A stretch of DNA of 64,000 nt, taken from JAFGNV01 sp964612485. GTDB lineage: Bacteria > Chloroflexota > Anaerolineae > 4572-78 > J111. The number at the start of each line of letters is the position of its first letter. The first letter of the stretch is position 1. A program made the position numbers and the translations under genes. The stretch spans positions 1-64,000 of the forward strand of contig CAZTFF010000021.1 of the NCBI GenBank assembly GCA_964612485.1, written 5' to 3'. This document shows, in pieces, positions 52,427 to 59,500 of the stretch. The notes beneath the pieces were generated by a model. That model ran no database searches. It saw only the letters and a program-made list of their open reading frames with translations, and was not told the DNA's origin.

Positions 52427-53593
52427 ATGGAAGAACCCCACGTCTCCTCTCAGATGGAATATCTTGAGCAGCGCCACCAGGAAGACCAGGTAAAAATTGC
52501 CGATTTAGAACAGCGGCTTGAATCTCAGGCCTATGAATTGCAGGAGCAAACCCATCGCCTTAGAAAACTGGAAGACCTGGTTGCCGATGCCAGGTTAACG
52601 TTGGGCCGCGTGCCACAAATTGATGAGCGGTTAGACCGGATGAAGAACGAAGTCTTTCACTTGGTGGAAGAACGATTGGGAGACCGCCAATCGGGCGGAA
52701 CTGCGGCCTCGGCAAATTTACTCAGCCAACTGGATAACCATGCCAAAATGCTCAATGAATTGCGCCGGGAGGTAGAGCGAACCCAGCGTTACGATGAGCA
52801 AATAACGCTGGCCCGGACCGAAACGGAACGGCTCCACAAATCGATCAGCACCTTGCAGGCAACGGCAGACAAATTAAGCCGGCAGATTGATGAACGCGTC
52901 CAGGCCGCGCGCTATCTGGAAGAGCAGCGCAACGCCGATGCCCGCCGCCTGGCTGAATTGCAATCTGAAATACCGGATTTGCACAAAAAAACCGAAGCCA
53001 ACCTCTCTAAAGTGCAAATGCTGGAAAAACAGATCCCCCAATTTGGCAAATACGAAATCGCCCTGGAAGAAGTGCGAGAAGAACTGCGCCGCCACCGGGA
53101 ACATATGGATTTTCAAACCGCGCAGCGCGAGCGCCAGATGAAAAATTGGTCCGACATGGGCGAAGATATGCAGCGCCGTCTGGATGAGTACAAAAAACTT
53201 ATGGAAAAATACGCCCAGCACTACCAGCTCAATAAGCGCGCGCTGGCCTCGCTGCAAGAGTTTCAGGAACGGTTGCAGCGCGAGCAACATCAGGCTGAAG
53301 AGTTGCAGCGGTTGGCCGAAGAACGCCAGCGCACAGAGATGGAGAAACTTCAGGCCGATTACGGCCACCAATGGCAAAAACAGAGCATGGAGTGGAAAAC
53401 CCAGGCCGAAGGTTTGCAAAAAGATATGGATAATCTCAAACAACAGATCGAAAAAATTCTCCACTTCAACCAGACCATTGAAAAACAGATGAATCTGACG
53501 CTGCAAATTATTGAAGAAGATATCCATGCCAGAACCCTGGCCGCGCAGGAATGGCAAGCGCAATTTGAGCAGTTGGCGGAGGAGCAAGGCTAA
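52427..53593 (+). CDS. Coiled-coil protein upstream of selB
   Basis: A 388-residue protein that is nearly all coiled-coil, with Glu/Gln/Arg/Leu heptads throughout: residues 5-60, 95-190 (SQLDNHAKMLNELRREVERTQ, then SISTLQATADKLSRQIDERVQAARYLEEQ), 205-300 and 305-385. There are no signal peptide, membrane segments or cysteines. I cannot name a family; such sequences resemble Smc/structural proteins only because of composition. GCAGGAG precedes the ATG with a longer-than-usual spacing. selB starts 3 bp after its stop, so the two are surely co-transcribed, although a functional link is not known. Confidence 0.75.
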   Translation: MEEPHVSSQMEYLEQRHQEDQVKIADLEQRLESQAYELQEQTHRLRKLEDLVADARLTLGRVPQIDERLDRMKNEVFHLVEERLGDRQSGGTAASANLLSQLDNHAKMLNELRREVERTQRYDEQITLARTETERLHKSISTLQATADKLSRQIDERVQAARYLEEQRNADARRLAELQSEIPDLHKKTEANLSKVQMLEKQIPQFGKYEIALEEVREELRRHREHMDFQTAQRERQMKNWSDMGEDMQRRLDEYKKLMEKYAQHYQLNKRALASLQEFQERLQREQHQAEELQRLAEERQRTEMEKLQADYGHQWQKQSMEWKTQAEGLQKDMDNLKQQIEKILHFNQTIEKQMNLTLQIIEEDIHARTLAAQEWQAQFEQLAEEQG

Positions 53594-53596
53594 CCT

Positions 53597-55507
53597 ATGC
53601 GCGTCATCGGAACCGCCGGACACGTAGACCACGGAAAATCGACCCTGGTCAAAGCGCTCACCGGCATCAACCCCGACCGCCTCAAAGAAGAACAGGCCCG
53701 CGAGATGACCATTGATCTGGGTTTTGCCTGGCTGACCCTGCCTTCGGGCGAACCCGTGGGCATTGTGGATGTACCCGGCCATCAGGATTTCATCAAAAAC
53801 ATGCTGGCCGGTGTCGGCGGTATTGATCTGGCGCTGCTGGTGGTAGCGGCGGACGAAGGCGTAATGCCCCAAACGCGGGAACATCTGGCTATTTTGGACC
53901 TGTTAGATATTCCGCGCGGTGTCATTGCCATCACCAAAATAGATATGGTTGATGATGAGGAGTGGCTGGAACTGGTTCAGGCTGATGTGGCGGAAGTTGT
54001 TGCCGAAACCGTCCTGGCCGGCGCGCCGATGGTGCCGGTAGCCCCCATGCAGGGACGGGGGCTGGATACGTTAGTTGATACCCTGGAACGGATGATGGCC
54101 GAAATCCCGCCCCGCGCCAACCGGGGCCGCCCCCGGCTCCCAATTGACCGGGTATTTTCGGTGAGCGGATTTGGCACAATTGTGACCGGCACCCTGCTGG
54201 ATGGGCAATTTGAAACCGGCCAGGACGTGGAAATATTGCCCCAGGGCCTGAAAAGCCGTATCCGGGGGCTGCAATCTCATAAAAAAGCCGTTGAGCAAGC
54301 CGATCCCGGTTCGCGGACGGCCATCAACCTCACCGGCCTCAGCGCCGGCGACTTGAACCGGGGCGATGTAGTCACCACCCCCGGCTGGCTGGAACCCTCT
54401 CAATTGATCGATGTTCATCTCCGGCTCCTGCCCGATGCCCCCAAACCACTGCGCCACAACCAGGAAGTTGAAGTATTCAGCGGTTCGGTTGAAGTCAATG
54501 GATTTGTGCGGCTGTTGGGCACGCGAGTTCTGGAACCGGGGCAGACCGGCTGGGTGCAGCTTCGGCTGGCCCGCCGAATCCCGATCATCAAGGACGATCA
54601 TTTTATTATCCGCCAACCGTCGCCGTCGCTAACCATCGGCGGTGGGGTAGTGGTTGATCCCTTACCCCGGCGGCGCCACCGGCGCTTCCGGCCCCAGGTC
54701 ATCAAGCGTTTGGAAACCCTGCTGGCCGGCACGCCCGAAGACCTGCTGCTGGCCGAATTAGACCGGCGAGGCCCGATGGCAGCCAAAAATCTGCTGGCTG
54801 AAAGCAATCTGCCGGCTGAAATCGCCGTAAACGCGCTGAGTGGCTTGTTAAAAACAAGCGATGTTTTTGTATTATCCGATCCGGCGGCGGAAACAATTGA
54901 AAACCCAGCCGCCTCAAAATTGCTTGTGGCCTCCCGGGCCGGGTGGTCGGCGCTGTTGGGCCGGTTCAAATCGGTATTGGCCGATTACCACGCTGATTTT
55001 CCTTTGCGGGTAGGCATGCCGCGCAGCGAGCTAAAGAGCCGGCTCAAGCTGGAAACACGTCTTTTCAATGAGGCTATCCAACAAGGCCAAAATGAGAAGG
55101 CATTGGTGGCAGCCGAAACCACCGTCCGTTTAGCCGACCATTCAGTTCAATTTACCCCCCAACAGCAGCAGGCGGTGGATAAACTCCTGGCCGATTTTCA
55201 AAAAAGCCCCTACAATACGCCCCTGCCCAAAGATGCAGCCGCGGCGGTAGGCGAAGAGGTTTTGCTCTCGCTCATCGAGCAAGAACAGCTTGTCCGCCTC
55301 TCCAACGATGTCATTTTGCTGGCCGAAACCTATACTGAATTTCTTGACTGGCTCAAAACGTACCTGCGCCAACATCAAACGGTGAATGTGGCCCAGGTGC
55401 GGGATGCCTTTAAAACCAGCCGCAAGTATGCCCTGGCCCTGCTGGAATACACCGATGAGCAGCGCATCACCAAACGGGTGGGCGATGATCGGGTGCTGCG
55501 AGAATAA
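53597..55507 (+). CDS. selB: Selenocysteine-specific elongation factor SelB
   Basis: A 636-residue translational GTPase that brings Sec-tRNA to UGA codons marked by a SECIS element. G-domain motifs: GHVDHGKS (8-15), DVPGH (58-62) and TKID (113-116). Domains II and III follow (RVFSVSGFGTIVTGTL, then RDDH-like IIKDDHFIIRQPSPSLTIGGGVVVDP). The C-terminal third (about 375-636) is the winged-helix SECIS-binding part (FTPQQQQAVDKLLADF, VNVAQVRDAFKTSRKYALALLEYTDEQRITKRVGDDRVLR). Length is typical. selA, selD and tRNA-Sec are not in this window, so they must lie elsewhere if the system is complete. ATG at 53597. Confidence 0.95.
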   Translation: MRVIGTAGHVDHGKSTLVKALTGINPDRLKEEQAREMTIDLGFAWLTLPSGEPVGIVDVPGHQDFIKNMLAGVGGIDLALLVVAADEGVMPQTREHLAILDLLDIPRGVIAITKIDMVDDEEWLELVQADVAEVVAETVLAGAPMVPVAPMQGRGLDTLVDTLERMMAEIPPRANRGRPRLPIDRVFSVSGFGTIVTGTLLDGQFETGQDVEILPQGLKSRIRGLQSHKKAVEQADPGSRTAINLTGLSAGDLNRGDVVTTPGWLEPSQLIDVHLRLLPDAPKPLRHNQEVEVFSGSVEVNGFVRLLGTRVLEPGQTGWVQLRLARRIPIIKDDHFIIRQPSPSLTIGGGVVVDPLPRRRHRRFRPQVIKRLETLLAGTPEDLLLAELDRRGPMAAKNLLAESNLPAEIAVNALSGLLKTSDVFVLSDPAAETIENPAASKLLVASRAGWSALLGRFKSVLADYHADFPLRVGMPRSELKSRLKLETRLFNEAIQQGQNEKALVAAETTVRLADHSVQFTPQQQQAVDKLLADFQKSPYNTPLPKDAAAAVGEEVLLSLIEQEQLVRLSNDVILLAETYTEFLDWLKTYLRQHQTVNVAQVRDAFKTSRKYALALLEYTDEQRITKRVGDDRVLRE

Positions 55508-55591
55508 AGGTTATGCTGTGGATTTTGCGCGCTTGACCATAAAATATCAAATTTTTACCAAACGTAACGCATACCCAAAAATTCATCGCCC

Positions 55592-55620
55592 TTGACAATC
55601 GCCCTCTCCCCGGCCATAAT
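55592..55620 (+). promoter_or_regulatory. Strong promoter with no nearby ORF
   Basis: A perfect TTGACA at 55592-55597, a 17-bp spacer, and CATAAT at 55615-55620. The predicted start near 55627 is about 250 nt from the next gene (ATG at 55878), leaving a long untranslated leader or a separate small RNA. Confidence 0.75.
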
Positions 55621-55626
55621 ATCCCC

Positions 55627-55877
55627 ATTGTTTCCGATGACTGCAAATCACATTTCTCATCCCTATTTTTGATTCTTTCTTCCCCGTCACCAACATTCGG
55701 CCAGAGTAGTTTGCGGCTCAACAAATGATTCACACCATCCAAAAACCGCCGGCTCATGTCCAGGAGCGGCGCAAAAGTGACTGGTACTTCAAGCTATGAT
55801 GAAAATCAATAATCCGTTTACTTACAGTTGTCAACTGATCACTGACAAACTGACGACCGTATTCAAAGGAGCAAGTA
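55627..55877 (+). other. Long leader or small RNA upstream of the MoxR-like gene
   Basis: About 250 nt with no convincing gene. Two tiny ORFs (11 and 24 codons, the latter at 55725-55799) have no ribosome-binding sites. The last part carries the GACTGACC-type repeat tract (GTCAACTGATCACTGAC at about 55828). The 55508-55591 stretch before the promoter shows nothing recognisable. Confidence 0.35.
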
Positions 55878-56867
55878 ATGTCTGATGCAATGTTAAAAAT
55901 TAAAGAAGCCCTGGCCACTCAAAACTATATCGCTTCCGATGAAATTGCCACGGTGATTTATTTAGCCGATCAGTTGGGCAAACCCGTGCTCAGCGAAGGC
56001 CCTGCCGGCGTTGGCAAAACCGAGTTGGGCAAGGTATGGGCTTCGGCCACCGGACGCAAATTGATCCGCCTGCAATGTTACGAAGGGCTGGATGAAACCA
56101 AAGCGCTGTATGAGTGGGAGTACGCCAAACAGATGCTTTACACCCAATTGCTGAGATCAAAATTGGAAGATGTGGTGGGTGATGCAGTTTCTCTACACGA
56201 AGCCGCCGACCGGATTGCGTCCGAAGAAGAGGTTTTCTTTTCTGAACGCTTCCTGCTCCCCCGCCCGCTGTTGCGAGCGCTGACCTCCGACGAGCCGGTG
56301 GTCCTGCTCATCGACGAAATTGATCGCGCCGACGTAGAATTTGAAGCCTTTCTGCTGGAAGTGCTCAGTGATTTTCAAGTCAGTATTCCCGAACTGGGCA
56401 CCATTAAGGCCAAACACCACCCCATGGTGCTGTTGACCAGTAACAATACCCGCGAACTCAGCGAAGCTCTGAAACGGCGCTGCCTATATATTTTCCTTGA
56501 TTATCCCACGGTTGAAGCCGAACTTGATATTGTTCGCCTGAAAGTGCCCGATCTGGCCCCGGAACTGGCCCAGCAGGCGGTCGAACTGGTCAACCAGTTG
56601 CGTACATTGGATCTGAAAAAGACCCCGTCAATCAGTGAAACACTGGATTGGGCGCGCGCGTTGGTCAAACTCAATGCCGACCAGTTAGACTCCAAAACGG
56701 TTGAAACCACGATGAGCGTGTTGCTCAAGCACGAAACCGACATCAGCCGGGCCAAACGGGCGCTCAACAGGCGCGGCGCCAACGGCGGAGCGGGCAAACC
56801 CAGAAGACTCAGCGATTTTGATCCTGATGATTGGTCAAACTATCGGATGTTAGGGCCTAACCCATGA
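55878..56867 (+). CDS. MoxR-type AAA+ ATPase, CoxD-like
   Basis: A 329-residue AAA+ protein of the MoxR group. Walker A GPAGVGKT (41-48), Walker B VVLLIDEIDRA (141-151) and sensor 1 LLTSNNTRELSEALKRRC are clear; the C-terminal lid spans about 230-290. Paired with the VWA protein downstream it matches CoxD-CoxE of carbon monoxide dehydrogenase maturation and related molybdenum hydroxylase operons. AAAGGAG precedes the ATG. The stop codon and the last residues GPNP are encoded by the dispersed repeat that begins at 56850, so the native C-terminus may have been replaced. Confidence 0.93.
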   Translation: MSDAMLKIKEALATQNYIASDEIATVIYLADQLGKPVLSEGPAGVGKTELGKVWASATGRKLIRLQCYEGLDETKALYEWEYAKQMLYTQLLRSKLEDVVGDAVSLHEAADRIASEEEVFFSERFLLPRPLLRALTSDEPVVLLIDEIDRADVEFEAFLLEVLSDFQVSIPELGTIKAKHHPMVLLTSNNTRELSEALKRRCLYIFLDYPTVEAELDIVRLKVPDLAPELAQQAVELVNQLRTLDLKKTPSISETLDWARALVKLNADQLDSKTVETTMSVLLKHETDISRAKRALNRRGANGGAGKPRRLSDFDPDDWSNYRMLGPNP

Positions 56868-56952
56868 AAATCTTGTTTTTTGGGCAAGGATTTTTGTACC
56901 AAAACCTTTTTGGCTCCGGCTTGGAAGCGTAGCGGCTTTGTCCGGGTTAGGG
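56850..56952 (-). repeat. CCCTAACCC-bounded dispersed repeat, copy B
   Basis: It is the reverse complement of the element at 41752-41837, with an extra stretch of about 17 nt (GGCTTGGAAGCGTAGCGGC region) that resembles 40235-40260. Its left end overlaps the last codons of the MoxR-like gene, so the element supplies that gene's TGA at 56865. Confidence 0.85.
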
Positions 56953-56998
56953 AGTAATTAACCGCAGTATTGTAATAGCAGAAAGCAAAGGTTAACCC

Positions 56999-58465
56999 AT
57001 GGATCAACGTATTATCGATTTCATCGCCGGGCTGCGGGCCGCGGGCGTACGGGTTTCAATTGCGGAAAGTGAAGACGCGTTTAACGCCGCGCGCTGTATG
57101 GGCGTGTTGGATCGTGATGAGTTTTCCGCATCGTTACGAGCTACCTTGGTCAAAGAAGCCGCCGACCGGCCCATTTTTGACCAATTGTTCCCCCTCTATT
57201 TTGGCAGCGACGGCCCGCCGATGTTGAACTTAACCGACGAGCTTTCGCCGGAGGAAAAACAGCTCTTAGCCCAGGCCTTACGCGCCCTGCTGGAACAAAT
57301 GCGGCAACAGCAGGACCGGCCAGAACAGCAGCAATATGGCCAACAGAGCAATGCCGCCTCAACCGACCAACTCAACAATTTGATGCAACTGCTGCAATGG
57401 CTGCTGCAAGGCCAAAACCCCAACCAGCAGACGCTCGACCAGGCCGCCCAACAATCCGGCCTATCCCACGCCGACCATCCCCAGCAGCAATCGTGGATCG
57501 AACGCCGGATGCAGCGGCAATTGGGCTTGAAATTGCTGGAACAATTATTGGAACAACTACCGGACCTCTTGAAGCAGTTGGGTATGAGTCAGGAAGCTAT
57601 CGACCAATTGATGGAAGGCATGGAAGCCAATCGGGAAGCCCTGGCTGAACAGATCAGCCAGCAAGTGGGCGAAACGATTGCCCGCCAACGCGTCGAACAG
57701 TATCAGCAGCAGCAAAAACAGGACTCCGGTGACCTGATGGACCGCCCCTTCAAAAATCTCAGCGAGCGGGAAGCGCAGGTGCTACGAGAGCAGGTGCGGC
57801 GGCTGGCGGCCCAGTTGCGCAGCCGGGCGGCGCTGCGCCAAAAACGGGGCAAAAGCGGAACGCTGGACGTCAAAAAAACCTTTCGGGCCAACCTACGCTA
57901 TGGCGGTGTTCCGATTGAATTAAAATTCAGAAAACGCCACCTGAAACCCAAATTGCTGCTCGTTTGTGATGTCTCAACCAGCATGCGGGCCGTGGTGGAG
58001 TTTTTGCTGCGTATGATCTACGAACTGCAGGATCAGGTGGCCAGCGCTCACAGTTTCGCCTTTATTGACGACCTGGAAGACATCAGCCAGGATTTTTCCG
58101 AATTTCCGGCGGATGTGGCCCTGGATGTGGTTTTAACCCGCCTGCGGCCCGGCCACTACAATACCGATCTGGGCAACAGCCTGAATACCCTGATGCAGCG
58201 GTTTGGCGGCGTCATCGATCACCGCACCACCGTGATTTTTGTGGGCGATGCGCGTAATAATTTCAACAATCCTCGCCTCGATCTTATGGAGCAAATCCAG
58301 CGGTGCGGCAAACGCGTGATCTGGCTCAACCCGGAACATCCCCGCCAGTGGGGCACGGGTGATAGCGATATGCCGGCGTATCTGCCCTACGCCTCTGCCG
58401 TTCACCGGGTCAGCACCCTGGCCGAATTGACAGCGGCTGTTGATAAATTGCTCACCGCTCATTGA
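56999..58465 (+). CDS. VWA-domain protein, CoxE-like
   Basis: A 488-residue soluble protein. The N-terminal 100 residues (IIDFIAGLRAAGVRVSIAESEDAFNAARCMGVLD) are typical of CoxE/VWA_CoxE proteins. The middle (about 100-240) is Gln-rich and helical, an extended linker unusual in length. The C-terminal VWA domain begins near 310, with the MIDAS motif DVSTSM at 324-329 and a second element GHYNTDLGNSLNTL (about 380-393) for metal coordination. It probably works with the MoxR-like ATPase encoded upstream as a maturation machine. The ATG at 56999 follows AAAGG; 131 bp separate it from the ATPase gene, mostly the inserted repeat. Confidence 0.92.
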   Translation: MDQRIIDFIAGLRAAGVRVSIAESEDAFNAARCMGVLDRDEFSASLRATLVKEAADRPIFDQLFPLYFGSDGPPMLNLTDELSPEEKQLLAQALRALLEQMRQQQDRPEQQQYGQQSNAASTDQLNNLMQLLQWLLQGQNPNQQTLDQAAQQSGLSHADHPQQQSWIERRMQRQLGLKLLEQLLEQLPDLLKQLGMSQEAIDQLMEGMEANREALAEQISQQVGETIARQRVEQYQQQQKQDSGDLMDRPFKNLSEREAQVLREQVRRLAAQLRSRAALRQKRGKSGTLDVKKTFRANLRYGGVPIELKFRKRHLKPKLLLVCDVSTSMRAVVEFLLRMIYELQDQVASAHSFAFIDDLEDISQDFSEFPADVALDVVLTRLRPGHYNTDLGNSLNTLMQRFGGVIDHRTTVIFVGDARNNFNNPRLDLMEQIQRCGKRVIWLNPEHPRQWGTGDSDMPAYLPYASAVHRVSTLAELTAAVDKLLTAH

Positions 58466-58544
58466 GTTTCTGAATGTGATCGCTTAAAATTTCTAACTAT
58501 TTCCTCATCTTTTTTTCACGCAAAACCAATTAATTCCCTTTAAA

Positions 58545-58572
58545 TTGGATAGGGACGCCGGAATACTATATT
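58545..58572 (+). promoter_or_regulatory. Promoter for the phosphopantetheinyl transferase gene
   Basis: TTGGAT at 58545-58550, a 16-bp spacer, and TATATT at 58567-58572. The ATG at 58593 follows closely, with GAGGA between. Confidence 0.55.
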
Positions 58573-58592
58573 ACTCTTGAGGATTTATTTGG

Positions 58593-59387
58593 ATGGATTA
58601 CATGTTTTCACCCCATCAAACAAGCCAGTTACCCCCAATCTTACCCGTGTACGTGTGGCAGGCTCCACCCAGATTTCTTGCCCTGCCGGCTGACGAGGTT
58701 CATGTCTGGCGGATACGGCTGGATGCTGCGCCGGATTGTATAAAACACTATTACGATTTTCTCTCTTCAGATGAAAAAGGCCGAGCGGCCCGCTACCATT
58801 TCCAAAAAGACCGGGAGCAATACATTGTGGCGCGCGGCGTGCTTCGCACAATTCTCTCCCGCTACCTGGATATGGCCCCGGATGAGATTCGTTTTTCCTA
58901 TAGCTCGAACGGGAAACCGGCCTTAAAAAACAGCCAGGGCGCCGATCTCATCAACTTCAATATGTCGCACTCCCACACCCTGGCCCTGGTTGGCGTCACC
59001 CGCGACCGAAAAATTGGCATTGATGTTGAGCGCATTCAAAATGATTTTTCCTGCCAGGAAATTGCCGGGCGAATGTTCTCTCCCCAGGAGAGCAAAACCC
59101 TGGCCGAACTGCCGGATGATATGCGCCACGAAGCCTTCTTTAACTGCTGGACCCGCAAAGAGGCCTACATCAAAGCGCGGGGATTAGGTTTATCCTATCC
59201 GCTCCACCAATTTGAAGTCTCGTTGATTCCGGGCGAACCGGCCCGCCTGATCCGATCTACCGAAGACAGCCTGTTCGACACGACGCCCTGGGCCTTGCAG
59301 GAGTTGGAACCCGGCCCCGGCTATGTGGGGGTGCTTGCCGTTGAAGGCAAAGATTGGCAACTCGCCTGCTGGCAGTGGCCTGAATAA
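58593..59387 (+). CDS. 4'-phosphopantetheinyl transferase, Sfp type
   Basis: A 264-residue enzyme that transfers the phosphopantetheine arm of coenzyme A to carrier proteins. The metal-binding motif GIDVERI gives D144 and E146; WTRKEAYIKARGLGL (186-200) carries the second glutamate E190 and conserved K189. FSYSSNGKPAL and FNMSHSHTLALVGV are further Sfp/HetI-type marks. The pseudo-dimeric size (about 230-270) separates it from the short AcpS type, so it may serve polyketide, peptide or fatty acid carriers. It has its own promoter; the gene is followed by a hairpin at 59409-59436. Confidence 0.93.
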   Translation: MDYMFSPHQTSQLPPILPVYVWQAPPRFLALPADEVHVWRIRLDAAPDCIKHYYDFLSSDEKGRAARYHFQKDREQYIVARGVLRTILSRYLDMAPDEIRFSYSSNGKPALKNSQGADLINFNMSHSHTLALVGVTRDRKIGIDVERIQNDFSCQEIAGRMFSPQESKTLAELPDDMRHEAFFNCWTRKEAYIKARGLGLSYPLHQFEVSLIPGEPARLIRSTEDSLFDTTPWALQELEPGPGYVGVLAVEGKDWQLACWQWPE

Positions 59388-59408
59388 GCAATAAAACCCA
59401 ATAATTTT

Positions 59409-59439
59409 GTAGGGGCAGGCCTGAGTTTGCCCCTACTTT
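59409..59439 (+). terminator. Hairpin, probable terminator
   Basis: GTAGGGGCA at 59409-59417 pairs perfectly with TGCCCCTAC at 59428-59436 around a 10-nt loop, followed by TTTG. The stem sequence also resembles the common dispersed GTAGGGGC repeat; a partial half (TTGTCCCTAC) is at 50102-50111. Confidence 0.65.
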
Positions 59440-59465
59440 GATTCATGCGCTGCGCCCTGTATAAT
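59438..59465 (+). promoter_or_regulatory. Promoter for the ABC exporter gene
   Basis: TTGATT at 59438-59443, a 16-bp spacer, and a perfect TATAAT at 59460-59465. The leader to the ATG at 59501 is about 30 nt and contains GAGG. Confidence 0.7.
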
Positions 59466-59500
59466 GTCACCCAACTTTTTGATATGCGAGGTTTTTGTTT

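Noticed and set aside
55725..55799. 24-codon ORF (MIHTIQKPPAHV...)
   Set aside because: No ribosome-binding site; possibly a gene remnant, but too short to identify.
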